DNA from: Ulva prolifera
Lineage: Eukaryota; Chlorophyta; Ulvophyceae; Ulvales; Ulvaceae
Direction of reading: 5' to 3'
DNA: 64,000 nucleotides
Assembly (NCBI GenBank): GCA_023078555.1
Contig: CM041201.1
Coordinates: 8,315,172 to 8,379,171 of the forward strand
Below, piece after piece: positions 48,080-60,500 of the stretch (within the stretch, counting starts at the first letter, position 1; every line of letters starts with the position of its first letter). The translations under genes were made by a program, and so were the position numbers. The notes beneath the pieces are model-generated. The model was not told the DNA's origin. It made no database searches and worked only from the letters and a program-made list of their open reading frames with translations.

Positions 48080-49550
48080 ATGATGGAGGTCGAGTCCTCG
48101 CTCGACGCGAATGCCGCATCGGTACATCGCGTCAGAGATGCAGTTCACGATGCTATCGCCAACAAACCGCACCTACAGATGTTTTGCAGCGATCGATGCA
48201 TTTTGCGATTTCTCAAAGCCCGCAGCATGGATTCCGCCAAGGCCGCTAGCATGCTGTTAGAGACTCTTCAGTGGTACGCGCTCAGCCCATCGATCACCAC
48301 CGAAGCTCGCTAGTGAATACCGTGCGATACACCATGGTGCTCTTGCATTCGGCAGATCGGTGGCGAGGCTTCCAGCATTGACTTCTGTTCCATGTGAGCA
48401 CAACGTGCCTGCAACACTGTTGTTGGCATGAACGCTGATTTGCAGCCGATCTGTCCACCCAGGCGTGAGGAATTCCGGATGCACGAGCTCCAGTGGCAAG
48501 ACATTGCAGATCAAGCTGCAACAGGCAAGGTCATGATTGCAAATTTTCTTACACATGACGGGCGTCCAATCCTCATCCTCCGACCACACCACGAGAACAA
48601 CACAAAGGATCAGCGACAAAATATCCGGCACTTTGCATATCAGATGGAGATGATCACGAGGTGTGCTCCTGGTTCCACTTCACCTTGAGTTTGGCAGAAT
48701 CCTTCAAGCAAAAGGCGCCCCATGCTATCGACCTGGACCAGACTCTCATGTTTGCCTGGCTTGCGCAAGACCTGTCTCAATCACAAAAGGCCAGACCTAA
48801 CTACTAGCTATCACAGAGTCATGTTGGGAGGAGGCCTCCACACTGGCCTCCTCGTGTAGCCGCACGTCCAGCCCCTGCAACAGCTGTGACCGCCAAAACG
48901 CATAATGATCCTTTGCAGAATGGCAGACCGTCTTGAAGGAGACGGGAAGATCGTGACAATTATCGACTACGACAAGTGGACGCTGCGAAAGAGCCCACCA
49001 ATGAAAACTACCTTAGCAACGCTGAAAATCATGCAGCACCACTACCCCGAGACTCTGCATCTCTGCCTCAGCTGGCACCCTCCAGCGGCCTTCAGCGTTT
49101 TCTGGAAACTCGTGACACCGTTCATTGACCCAGTCACGGCAGCAAAGGTGTTATTTATACCAAAAGCAGCTAAGGACCACGACAAGCTCGCAGGATAGTA
49201 CGCTTCACTGTCACCATGTTCCCTCCCGTGCCCACCGATTCGTCCACCCCAGTGCTGATATAGGCTGCTATATCAGCACTTGAGCTGCAAGCCAGTGGAT
49301 GCGCACCTCGATGCCAGCACCAGCCGCATGACTCTAAGACACATTTTCCTGTCTTCTAAAGCTCACACATGCCAGTGTCTGCAGTGTTGACACGAGCCAA
49401 CTTGATGCTGGGATGGGGGGCTCCCAGGCTGATGTATATGACAGAGAACAATGGGGAGAGAGGCTGATGAAGGAAGACAAGCTGTACCAAGATGAACTGG
49501 AAGCATACATCGCTTCCGGCAAAGCGGCCGTCGCGCAGAGCGCCGCATAG
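48080..49550 (+). CDS. CRAL-TRIO (SEC14-like) lipid-transfer protein
   Basis: SEC14-family proteins bind and exchange phospholipids or other lipophilic ligands between membranes. Exons 48080–48273, 48463–48660, 48919–49197 and 49385–49550 join in phase to 278 residues. The CRAL-TRIO N-terminal helices show CILRFLKARSMDSAKAASML and LETLQWREEF. The lipid-binding domain contains GRPILILRPHHENN, KIVTIIDYDKW, ATLKIMQHHYPETLHLCLSW, PPAAFSVFWKLVTPFIDPVT and KVLFIPK. It closes with YVDTSQLDAGMGGS, the degenerate equivalent of the usual QLPxEYGG. No GOLD or other extra domain follows. The ATG at 48080 (second ATG adjacent) is the first in the exon. All introns are GT–AG; the third join restores Tyr from TA|T. 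Confidence 0.88.
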
Positions 49551-50283
49551 GCGATGTGGTGTGTGTCTGTGTGCAGTCAGACGACACAGCTCCTAAGCAC
49601 TGCTCCTATGCGCTGTTGTACATCAAAATCAGAGGGCGGCCACTTGAGACAGAGTGGCTCTCTGTCACACAATGCTGCAGAAGGAGGGCCCTGCTGTATG
49701 GCCTACCGCGGACCCATGTGCAATTGCTGCTCTATTGCAATTGGCTCGAGTAGCACCAGCTACTTCGAATGCTGGAGGGTTCGTGGCTCTTGATAGCGCT
49801 GGAGCAAACCGATGCCAGCGAAATGTGAATGCATGTGAACCTTGACATCTGACTGTGCAACAAAGTTCTTCTGCAGGGGTGCACCGAGGGTGTACATGCT
49901 GCGTGGGTACAAGCCACTGTTATCTTGGACGCATCCCGCGTGGTGGACGTTCGTGTGCCATCGACGTCAAAGATACCATGCTTTCACCACACGGATTGTC
50001 GATGGTTTATTGTGCGGACGTCCGTCCATCTCATTTAAGGCCACCCAGACACTTTGTTGCAAGTACATTCCATCAAAGCAGCTTGACTTGCCTAAACCAA
50101 ATTGTCAGGGTGGGTGTGTGTGCGTTACATGGAAAAAGTCGGAGAGGCAGATAGCACCGACTGGTCAATGCATTGGAACAGACACACCACCGCCACCGCC
50201 AACAGTGGATGCAAGCACAGCAGCGCAAACACGTCCGTGGCACTCGTATGCCGCAGGTCCGCCACACACACTGGCTGGCACAT

Positions 50284-50287
50284 GCCG

Positions 50288-50318
<31 letters not shown>

Positions 50319-50320
50319 CT
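50284..50320 (+). repeat. Poly-C followed by CA repeat
   Basis: About 18 C, then alternating CA for about 16 bp. Mutable simple sequence. Confidence 0.85.
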
Positions 50321-50476
50321 GTTGGCAACCACAAACACACATCAATCCCACACGAATGCACGCCGCGGTTGCCCTCACCCACGCACGCACGCTCGCAACG
50401 AAGCCACCACCACCAGAGCGGCGAGGTGGCACAACCATAGCGCCCGGCTGAAGCCGGCCAATGAGATGCGGGCGCG

Positions 50477-50497
50477 GGGGGGGGGGGGGGGGGGGGG
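50477..50497 (+). repeat. Poly-G tract
   Basis: A run of about 20 G in the gene-poor region, 170 bp from the C-run; together they could pair as a long inverted repeat. Confidence 0.85.
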
Positions 50498-51804
50498 CAC
50501 TTTCAAACCCCTCCCGGAACAAACCCATCCCCCCAAAGAGGTCGAAACCTGCGCGGCACAGGGTGGGTGGGTGTGTGTGCTGGGTCGGGGGGTGTTGGTG
50601 GGATGCCCGTGGGGGTGGGCGCATGGGGTGTCGCTTTTGCACGGCACGGATCAGTTTGCATGGTGCAGGTGCAGGGCAGCAGCACATTCTGCGCAGAATG
50701 CTTGCTGTGGCTTGGGTGTATGGTGTCGCGGCTACTGTTATTCAATTGCGTGCGGTGCCGTCTGCGTCCTCGTTTTTGTCCTTGTAACACGGTCACCAGC
50801 ACCACCAACGCAACGGGCTGTTGTCTTGCAGTGCAAGCTGATGCCAACCACACAATGTCAACAGGAATACATTGGCAATGACTCCACATGCAGATGCAGT
50901 GGGGTGCCTAGTGGCTTGTAATCTCAATGTGAGGCGGACTGTGCATAAGAATGCTATGAGTTTTGTGGTATTGTAGGGTGTATTACGATTACCTACAGGA
51001 TCAGAATCGATTTTCAGTTTCATGTATCGGGCATCGACGTGCCTATAGTGACCCGTAGATCGCTCCAATCTGGGTCACTATGCGATTGCTTTACGAAGCG
51101 AGCATGACGGTGACTCCTTCGGGTCAACAGCGCGCAGGCAACAAGCCGCTGGGGCCCCAGCGGGTGCGCCGTTGCCGTGAATGCAATCTCACAAAAGTAA
51201 TACGTTGCTTACAGCGGCTACACCGTTGCAGATTTGACTGGAGCGAGGCTGTGCTGCCAGGTCATTGCAGCGCATGTGCCGTCGAAGACGTCTCAGCTCC
51301 AAGGCTGCGTTTATTCTGCAGCAGAGCTGTGCAACGCTCTGGGATATACTCTAGGATGACTCTAGCATTATCGGCGGGCCGCTGTTCAGTGAATAGCTGC
51401 GTACGAGCGGCTGTAGTTCGAGATGATTGCGCAAGTGCTAACAGTGACGGTGGCCTTTCCTGGAGCCTGACAGCATGGGCAGACACACGACATTGAATAA
51501 TTTGTTCACAGTTGTGTTCGTTGCTGCATCGTACGGGGCTTTGTTGTATACCATTTGCTGCAGCTTGCGACATGCTCCAGACGTGTGATTACATATGAGA
51601 GCACTCATGCATCGCCTGTGACACATCATGCCTGTAGAGTTTTCATTCCTGTACTCTGCCGTTGGTGTCGTTGGGTAAGGTCCGCTGGTGGCCATGTCTT
51701 GCTCGAGGTACTTGCGTGTTAGGCGACAATGGCTCAACTATTCGCTGTAATGTCCGATGAGGCTGATAAGTTGGCAAGCCTTAGCTCTGCCAATATATGT
51801 TATA

Positions 51805-51819
51805 ACACAGGTGCATTGC
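51805..51819 (+). repeat. Left 15-bp direct repeat
   Basis: ACACAGGTGCATTGC, identical to 51950–51964; candidate target-site duplication. Confidence 0.85.
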
Positions 51820-51949
51820 ATCGCGATGCTGCCGGACTGAGGTGTGGGTGCGGTTGTAGTGTGATCGTGTGTGTATGTGTTGTTGATTCGGATGAGATTC
51901 GCTTTTGGTGTCTGTCTTCTCCCGTTCACTCTTTTGTAATAGAGTTTGC
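51820..51949 (+). mobile_element. Dispersed repeat copy 2 with 15-bp flanking direct repeats (introner/MITE-like)
   Basis: The segment is homologous to the minus strand of 184–309. It is bounded by perfect 15-bp direct repeats ACACAGGTGCATTGC at 51805–51819 and 51950–51964, as expected for a target-site duplication. The duplicated target contains CAG|GT, so the interval 51811–51955 has the form GT…AG with a pyrimidine-rich CTTTTGT segment before the acceptor. This is the geometry of introner elements, which create introns on insertion. No terminal inverted repeat or coding sequence was seen. Confidence 0.6.
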
Positions 51950-51964
51950 ACACAGGTGCATTGC
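51950..51964 (+). repeat. Right 15-bp direct repeat
   Basis: ACACAGGTGCATTGC, identical to 51805–51819. Confidence 0.85.
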
Positions 51965-53847
51965 CTTAGCGCTTGCTTTGCTGCTCGAAAGCGACAGACA
52001 AGGCTCTAGATCTGACGATTCATAAAGCCGGGCGAGGTTATTGCCACCAACTTATAAGCGGGGGCCCTGACACGCTCATCAATGGAGCTCCATTGGCTCT
52101 GTATGGGCGATTTGGGCAGCGGGATTGCGTTGCAAAAGACACGCAACCTTGCAGATGAGCCGGCATGCGCACATTCCACAGCAGTCACACTGTGCGACTC
52201 GCACAGCGACGCAGTAGCCTCAAAGCTGCAGCCACAGCTGTAGATATATACGCCGCATTTACATGTAAAGAGGACAGTATGTTGTTCGCAAGCGGGCCGT
52301 TCCAGGCTGCAGGCCACGCCGCTGCGTGCTCGCCTAACATCAGCTTGGCCAATGAAGTTGCGCGGCGCTGATAACCTCCGCATACTGCAGCACGGGTAGT
52401 TTGCGTTGCATATGATCTCGATGCTTTCTGTCGCGCACAGCCACGGCGCCAGGGCCACCGGGACGGCATGTCGAATGTGCGCGCTAGGCCATGCCCTCAT
52501 TCTCGGTGCGTAAAGCACGAGGCGTGGCATAGTGACCCAGCTCGTGAGCGATCGACGTGTCTTTATAGGCATGTTGATCAGGCATAGCACATGGCTCATG
52601 CACTGATTATGATCTATCTTGGGTGTCATGGCCCAGTCGAAGTCGCAGATATGATCAAGCACTACATGGTCATGCATGAGGCTTCTGCGTGAGCCGACTC
52701 CTCCGAGTTAACAATTTTTAACATGCATGGCCGTTCAAGGGTCGTCCCTCCGTAAAAGTCTGTGTCGAGGGCAGGATCTAGATTTGATTCAACATACGTC
52801 CGATCCCAGTTCGCGGTTATAATTGCCTTATCTCCAGACACATGTGCATGCAACCCATCCGGGGGTGTGCACCCTGATCGGGATCCCGGAATTTTGGTGG
52901 TTTTTTTGTTGCAAATCCCGTCGTCGGCGCAGCCGGCTATCGGGATTTCACGGTGAGTCGCACGCATATGTGTATGTGTTACAAGCTTGCCCGTAAGGAC
53001 AAAGCAAGGAAGGCAGGTAGCACCGCGAGCAACAACCAGGGAACCGCACACCACGCAACAAGCCACACGCAGCACACACCAACACACCCACGCAACGTCA
53101 GCACCCGCGCCGGCCACAGCCATACATACATGTGTGCAATCTGGGCGGAATCCATGAGATATCAAGCAGCATCCCGGTGACAGACGGAAATTGTCACCGG
53201 GATCCCATATGGGATCGATCCCCGACGGCGAATCGGAGGGGTGCACAAACCTGGTTCATATGCACGCGTAGTGCTATCGATCAAGGCGGCTCCAGTGCTG
53301 GTGGTTCAGCAGTGCTCAGAGGACACTGTGGACATCTGCAGCGCTGCATCAGACGTGCGGGGCCCGCATTGCGGGCACGCTTTCTTGAAAAGCCACATGT
53401 GCCACCGGAAGCTCCTACACTTCTTCTAAAGCAAAAGTGGCATCCAACGTGCTGTACTTGTGGTATTGTATCTCGGCATGACGTCGTGATGATCGATCAA
53501 CCACTTCTGCACACCATGGTGCACCAGCGAGGAGTTTCGGCCGCGGCTCTTCCGGAAGAGCCATGCATGCGTTGTCCGATGGACAAGAACCGGAAGCGGT
53601 TTCAGAGAGGTTCAGCGCCCAAGCAGGACGTGCTTATGCATGTTGGAATCCATATAAGAACGATGTCGTGTCACCGAATTTATCAGACATCCTTGAGTAG
53701 ACGTCCTCTCCCCGGCGCTAGGCAACGCACGCTCGAGCTCTCGCACCTAGCGTCTTATCCCGGACATCCATCGCAGGACACGACACAACCCGCCAAAAGA
53801 CCAAACCTTCCACCTTGTCCACAATACTGCACAGTGAAACGCCTACG

Positions 53848-56288
53848 ATGGGCAGAGCTCAGTCAGATTGTGAGCGCCAGTTGCAGCAATGCGATAGGGC
53901 GGGCACTTGCCCACCACTGTCGAGCTTGAACCACGTTTCCTTCTTGTGTGCTGATGTTGAACGTACAAAGCGCTTTTATAGAGATCTGCTCGGCTTCATT
54001 GAAGTAAAGAGGCCAGACAGCTTCAAGTTCGAGGGCTCGTGGTGCGCAGCTGCAAATGGAAGTGCCTGGTCATGTTTGCTGTATTTGGCCAGTGTCCAAG
54101 CCGCGTGCCCGCGATTCTTATTCCACCACTTGAATGCATCTGCTCTCAGTTGATGAAGCCAGCACATCATAATATACGAAAGTGGACGCCGCTCTCGCTC
54201 ACTAAAGGCGTCACGTGTCGGTGCATGACCGAGGCCAGACCCTTCCGCAGGCCTCACTTCGTATTCCGCAAATACCATCGATACGATTGTGGAGAGCAGT
54301 GTATCTCAAGTTCATGTCAAAATTTCCTCCGAACGAGTCTGCATAAGGTCGAACCACTCGAGCTTGGCCGGCTCGTGACGTCACATGCTGATGACTGTGC
54401 CGATGCTGCATATTGCAGTCAACAAACTTGGATCGGATCAGATCTGCGCCATAGCGACTGAGTGTCTTTGCGGCTATCAGGCCGAGACACTGTCAATTTG
54501 ACAGCCGATCTAGTATCTGATAGATATTTATGACTGAAGCGAAAGGGATTGCAGGTTGTTTGGTCACGGCGGCATCGCCATCCACCTGATAAGCGGCCAA
54601 CCACCTTTGAAGCCAAGACCCATCAACCCACAGGACGTTCACATCTCGTTTGTGGTGCGCCTTGAATTCGTAGCAAGATGCTTCGCGTGCATGCCAGCCA
54701 ATTTCTGGATGTTCGGGGAAACCGATTGTCTGACGTGTTTTAACATGTGAACACGTCACAGGCGGGCAGGCTCTGCCCAAGCAGTGCTGGGTGAGCCTGC
54801 ACAGACACGTGCGCCACGAGAGGAGTGATCGCCTGTAGAGCTGACTTTCTTCTGGCTTCACGTCATTTTGCATGCTAAATGCTTTAGGAGTGTACATATC
54901 TCCATCAGAGAAGAGCAGTACAGTTGACCACCATTTGGCACAAGCGCAATTCTCGATGAATCCTGCCACAATTACCGACACATACGAAGACAAATATTTG
55001 TGTGTATGTATGTGTGCTCGATCTTTCCTGATGAGCTATTTTTTGCATTGGTTGACCCTCCTGCTCTGCACCATTGGCACTTGGGAAATGCATGCTGCTG
55101 TGAGTTCACTTACAAGGTGTAGGAAACTGACAAGTCTAGACGATCAGGGCCACCATGATCGCATATGTGTAGACCTTGTATATGATGAAAGGCAATCAGC
55201 TCTGTCATGCAAAGTAGGGCTGAGCAAACTGGCAGAGCAATTCATCTCTATATATGCATCCGTGCTGTCTCATCGCTGGCGCCGCGAGTGATACAGATAG
55301 TACCTCGTGCTTTCTAAGCACCCTTCTGCTGGTGCAGTCTCCAGATCTAGACGCAGTAGAGGCCCACCTTGCAAGGCACCAAGTCCCAACGGTCAAGGCA
55401 ACTGTGTTTGAGGCGGGCACTCAAGTTACACAGGTGTGACATTCAATGCTTCTTTAGCAGCTGCCCAACTCGCACAATTGCCTGTGCTGGGAGGTCAGTC
55501 AGTTTGCTGCGCCTGAGTGCCTGGCTGGCGGTCTCAGAAGTTCTGAATGATGGCTGTGCCATTGCAGCTCGTCGTGTGGTAACTGCCATATTGTGGTAAT
55601 ACCGTATTGCAGACCCACCACATTTCCCGAAACGTGCGGTCATGACCTTCCTGCTTGCGTCTGTCTGTCCTCGGCAGCTTCTGCGTGCAGCCTGTGATCG
55701 TGCCAGGCGTGGTAACGGCCGGTGTTTGCCAGGGCTACTGCAGGAACAGGCGTGTCCCACAGGTCACAATGTGCAAGTACATGTGAAGGCCAAATCGGTC
55801 CGCTCAGATCATGTTTGCATTTATGCGCATGTGATGGCTGCCTCCTGGTCACACTGTAAACCGCACCAAGCAGATATGTATCACTCCTGCAAGAACCACC
55901 ATCAGGAAACACACTCTGCCATCTATTTTTCCCGCTGCATGGTCACAACTAGACACAACAGCGTCTTTATCATATGAGATGCCACACACAACGCAAAATC
56001 TCCATATCGCGTTGAGCTTTGGCATGCGTCAGCAATCATGCCAGGTATGATATGACTGCTTGGCTGCAGGTGTTCTGCCATGACCCAGACCACAACATGC
56101 TGGAGTTCTGCAACTGCAACTGTCTGCCCGTCCTGCCCCTGTCGTCCCTGCAGGGAGCGGTGGTCGGAGCGTTGGCAGACCGCCCGCATGAGTGCTTGGG
56201 CTGCGATCGGATGTCCTCAGATTCTCACCGCCCATCCACAGATACTGTTAATGTCCCCAGCATGACCTCCAGCTCACTGTCAGAGTAG
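53848..56288 (+). CDS. Glyoxalase I-like (VOC superfamily) protein, plant type
   Basis: A single-domain vicinal-oxygen-chelate protein of the plant lactoylglutathione-lyase-like group. Exons 53848–54041, 54555–54654, 55338–55433 and 56070–56288 join in phase to 202 residues. Motifs follow the family in order: LNHVSFLCADVERTKRFYRD, LLGFIEVKRPDSFKFEGSW, GIAIHLISGQPP, PINPQDVHISF, VKATVFEAGTQVTQ, VFCHDPDHNMLEFCNCNCLP. Candidate metal ligands are the His of NHVSF, the His of VHISF and the Glu of MLEFCN. True glyoxalase I activity is not established for this group. Introns are 510–680 bp. The second donor could be TTT|GTGGTG or GTG|GTGCGC. The last 21 codons overlap, antisense, an open minus-strand exon ending at 56225. 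Confidence 0.88.
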
Positions 56289-56443
56289 TCCAGCTGTTCC
56301 GCTGGAGCTGCTGAGTCAGACAGCGAGTTGGTCTGATGAGACGGTGCCCAGGGTGCGGGCTCATCGCCCGGTTCGTCGTTCAAAACAACCAGGGGTGGTC
56401 CCAACTGTTGAACCATTTGATAATCAAGGAGGTCCCTAACGTC
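56225..56443 (-). CDS. C-terminal exon of an unidentified convergent gene
   Basis: From an acceptor at 56444 the minus strand encodes 72 residues to a TGA: DVRDLLDYQMVQQLGPPLVV, LNDEPGDEPAPWAPSH, then an acidic Ser-rich tail (LDYSDSELEVMLGTL). Composition is protein-like. A possible upstream exon near 56690–56745 (EHPALCDSCPEV) would join in phase 0, but this is tentative. Its 3′ end overlaps the last 64 bp of the glyoxalase-like gene on the opposite strand. Confidence 0.35.
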   Translation of the reverse strand, partial: DVRDLLDYQMVQQLGPPLVVLNDEPGDEPAPWAPSHQTNSLSDSAAPAEQLDYSDSELEVMLGTLTVSVDGR

Positions 56444-57501
56444 CTTTTATCGGCAGATTAGGGCCACTTGCCCATCACGGGGAAGGAAGCACAGCATGCT
56501 CGAGATTAGGATGCTGCATCTGCCAAGTAGTGTGTTCCGTGTGATCCTGAACATGGGCAAGTGCATTTGAAGTTAGAATGCAGCAGACTGGTACTCGGAC
56601 ACCGTGATCGCCGCAGCAATGCGTGGTAGGTGTGTGAATGTAGCTAGTAGGAGTCCTGATAGTACAGGCAAGTCAATGCCGGAAGTGTACGGATTGTTTC
56701 AAAGTAGTTGAAACTTCTGGGCATGAGTCGCACAAGGCTGGATGTTCCTGAATGTAGACGTACACAGTGTAAGGCAACTGCGTGGTCACAATGACCCAAC
56801 ATGCATCCCACGGAATCTTCCTCAGCCGATTTTGCCAAACAACATGAGGCATATGACTTTGGCAGTTTTATTACAGAATTGTTTCGTGAACATGCTCCTA
56901 TGTCATCCGCCAACAATCAAAGCGCAAGCACTGCTCACATGCCAGGCTTCGGTCGCTAGTTTACCTTCGACTCCGCTTTGCCTCCCGGTCTCCGCCTCTG
57001 TTGTAGTCGCGACTGCGCTCGCCTCTGTGGAGAGTGTCAACTCCTTTGCCGGCAGACCCTCTGGCAGGGCCCATGTCGTGCGGCATTGGAGCAGCCTTCA
57101 GGCCTGGGACTAATCCTGTACAGCACATACATGCGCAGATGCGATGGGTTCATGGCCAGCCAACGCAGGGCACCAAAGCAGCACGTTCTTGACTCCAAAC
57201 TCGCCGCAACCGTGTGACTACAATGGGTGGATGTTGACTCGAACGCCAGCGCATGCCAGCTCTTGTGATGCTATGGCAGATTACCGGCTCTGTCTCCCCT
57301 GCCTGCGTGCTTCTGGGCTGTCCGCGTACGTCCCGCGGATGTTCAGAGCCTGATTCAGACGCATGCATTCACGTGCGTTCCAACGTGATGTGGTGCTCAT
57401 GTCTCGGTGCAGACCCTGCCACCGCACAGTAATGTATCCGCACTGCCATTGCCAAGACATCCAGCACCGAGTGCCTCACGCCCCTCACACACACTCACAC
57501 C
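56444..57501. other. Unresolved; possible minus-strand exons
   Basis: Candidate minus-strand coding pieces include MPHDMGPARGSAGKGVDT followed by an RS/RG-rich run ending at 56968. Phases between candidates do not close, so no model is given. Confidence 0.25.
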
Positions 57502-60500
57502 TCACCACACCCACCTCACCACACCCAGATCAGCAAAAGCATACTCCAGAATGACACATGGGGGCAGAGCCTGAAACGTATCAGAGGCTGCACCTGCTGC
57601 AGTGTCCCGCACAAACGACGCCCACATCGCCTCCCGCTCCTGTGCCGTCAGGCGCTGGAAGCACGGCCGTGTTGCAAGGACCTCCGCCGCAGCCGGCCAC
57701 GACCGCGCGGCCTCCCCCCGCGCATCCGGCGGCTGCACCGCGCCCTCGCCGTCCACGATCGCCGGCCGCACCTCCTCCTCCAGCGCCGCGAGGTACTGCT
57801 TGCGCGCGGTCGCGGCGAGTGCGGCGACGTGCGCTTCAAACAAGCCCCGGTAGTCCTCGGCCGTCAGCAGCGTGCTCGACATGCGCTTCAGCGCGTCGGC
57901 CTTGAGCTTGTCCTGCAGGCGGTATGCTGACCGTTGTGATGATGAGGCCAACGCCTCGCTGAGCGCAACGGCCATAGCGCCGTGGCGTGGGTTAAAAAGT
58001 GCAGTGAGTTTGGCTGGAGGTGAAATGCCCAGAGAAATAGCGTAGCCTGCCGCGATTCAGAGGCAGCAGCATGTGGCCGAGACATTCACACTTGGGGCCA
58101 ATGCCGACATTGCAGTTCGGGGCGAGCACTCTTTCTCACGGCACCATCCCGCACAGTGCCAGGTGATGCCCGCGGTGTGAGCCCACAGCCGCTCTGCGTT
58201 TGCATGACACACACCCACCTCCCACCAACATGTATCACACATCGCCGCCCGGTCCATGCATCCCGAGAACTTGCAGGCTCACAAACAGACGCATCCAGCC
58301 GGCACACAGGGTGCGAGCACATCAAGCATGGACGCACCCGCGCGGCCCGCCACGTGCGCCCCGGGTCTTTGACGGCCTCTGCTAGCAGCGTCCGGAAGGC
58401 CTGCTCGTCCACCGCGCGGCTCGCCTCCTGCTGCCGCTGCTCGCCGCTCTTCTCCGCTGCCTGCCGTCGCCGCCTCTCCTGCTCCCGCGCCGCTGCATCG
58501 CTCGCCGCTCGGATCCGCGCCTCCTGCACACACCCGCTCAACTGCCGTCGCCTCCCTGCGCCACGCACACGAGGACCCGGCAGCCCCAGCGCGCATCGAT
58601 CGCTAGCTCAGCTGTCGAGACTGGACAACAAAACTCCAGATCCCACAATGCGGATGCCGCACCTGCCTGTTCCGCATGCCCTCTACGTGCTTGTCAAATG
58701 CCCGCCGCGCAAGCCTCTGCGGCAGCAGCGCGACAACCCCGCTGCGGCACGCGTCGGTGCGCTCCCACTCCGCGTCTGCACTCTCGCAAGCGCCCTCCAG
58801 CCACGCGCGCAACTCCGGCGCCGTCCGCTCCTCCAGCGCCTCCTCTGCTGCCTCCCGGGCCCGCACCACCGGCGCCACAACTTCCTCAAACACCTCCCGC
58901 CGCGTCTCACCATCTGCCTCGAGCCAGCGCGGATCCTTCGGCACCATCTCCCCAACGCCATCTACCGCCATGCCTGGCACAAACAGCCCGCCCGCGACCA
59001 TCTCCAGGTCTGCCTCCAGCGCGTCCGCGGCCAGCGTCGCCGCCTCCGCCGGCGGCCGCGGCGGGCCCCCCTCCTCGTCCACCGGCCCCGCCTCGCCCTC
59101 CTCCTTCTCCTCCCCTTCCTCCGCCTCCTCCACCACAAACGGCGCGAGGGTCTCCGCGCGGCGCTGCGTCTCCGCGGCAACCTCCAGCTCCACATCCACG
59201 AGGTCCTTGCCCTCGCGGAACAGCCGGAATTGCAGCGGGGTGACGCCGAGGAGCTCCGCGAAGAGCTCGTGCAGGCCACGCACCGCGTGCTCCTTCGCCT
59301 CGGCCTCGACCTTGGTGCGCTCCTCGACCGCGTTGGCACAAAACGTGTTGAATAGCGCCTTGCGCTCCTTTGCGGGGACCGCCTTGAACCTACACGGCAG
59401 CATCACCTGTGTGGTCCGCGCAGGTCACGCGGCAGACAGTGCCTGTGATCGTCAGGAGCGACGCGTCAGCGCTGGCAGAATGCGTGTGAGGGTGTGTGAA
59501 GAGTCATCAACCGGCAGGATGTAGCCTGTAGATGAGGCTCCGGCTGGCAATTGACCAGGAGCGGGCAGAATAATTGCTGCGGCAGCAGGAGATGCGCACA
59601 AAGTAGAAGTGGCAGTTGCGACAAGGACGATGTATCCTCTAAGTGGCAAGGAAGCAGCACGCCAGGGCGGGGCTGGCGCTTGCTCCCTGCACATGTGCTT
59701 GGAGGTTGATGTGAGGGGGTTGGGCAGCATTCCTGGGATCTGCATCAAACTTCTTACACGCCTTTTCCCAGCGCGAGAACTCGTTGACCTCGTGCTCCAC
59801 AAGCATCTGGCGGAACTTGCGCTGGGCCGCCTTTGCAGCCTCCGCAGCGGCCGCTTCTTGCTCAAGCTGCGAGAGGCCCCCGGGTGGCCGTGGTGGCCCC
59901 ATCCACGGACGCCACATCCCTGCATGCATGTGGTGCACACCAGGTCCGCCATGCATGCGGAGCTGCGCGCCCATTGGAGGGCCCGGCATGCGCGGGTGTT
60001 GCACTGCCGGTGGCGGACGGGCTAGAGGAGGTGCCGCGAGGGGTGGCGGCTGATGCGGCCGCTGCGCGGGCGGCCCGGACGGCTGACTGGCTGCAGGGGG
60101 TGGGCGGCTCACGTGAGGTGGCCCCTGAACGTGCGCAGTCGCTGCGGATGGGCCTGGATTGACGGCATTGGGCGGCTGTGTCCAGGAAGGCTGATCGGTG
60201 TTTGCACTGTGGGTGTACTGCCCGGGCCTGCCTGGACCTGGCCCACCGGAGTATGGGACTGGCTGTGGCGGTGGCCGGGGCTGTGATGGCGATGGCCAGA
60301 CCCAGGAGGACTCCCGGGTGACGTGGTTGTAGTAGTATGGCTGCCCGGACGGTGACATGTGGGCAGTCCATGGTCTCGGTGGAGCTCCAGGGCGGGCGCC
60401 TGGCTGCGGAACTGCACAAGGTGTAGGTTCACTGAGTGTTCGATTGTACGGGCGGCTTGCAGAAAGCCGAGACGCATGTAGATGACTACGATGGTGATGC

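Larger units (their letters stand above)
49551..53847. other. Gene-poor region with simple repeats and a mobile-like element
   Basis: No gene could be supported across about 4.3 kb. Features are a C-run plus CA-repeat at about 50284–50320, a G-run at about 50477–50497, and the 130-bp direct-repeat-flanked element at 51820–51949. A cluster of related words (ATCGGGATCCCGG, CACCGGGATCCCATATGGGATC) lies at 52876–53215. A minus-strand frame open over 52662–53246 is noted but has no domain. Confidence 0.45.

Noticed and set aside
52006..52677. A 223-codon minus-strand open frame
   Set aside because: Residue use is random-looking, with no domain and no splice partners, and it lies in a repeat-rich, gene-poor stretch.
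52662..53246. A 194-codon minus-strand open frame, possible secreted or membrane protein
   Set aside because: It has a hydrophobic Val/Cys run but this comes from a GTGTG-type simple sequence; repeated GGGATCCC words suggest noncoding repeat DNA.
811..53525. Recurring CACCATGGTG / TGGTGCAC words (near 812, 30105, 48329, 53514) as a regulatory motif
   Set aside because: Occurrences have no constant position relative to genes, and the words are short enough to recur by chance in this composition.
58156..59524. Plus-strand Ser/Ala/Pro-rich open frames of 280–400 codons
   Set aside because: Antisense to the Glu/Ala-rich FF exons of the WW–FF gene; composition is the mirror of that coding sequence and there is no domain.
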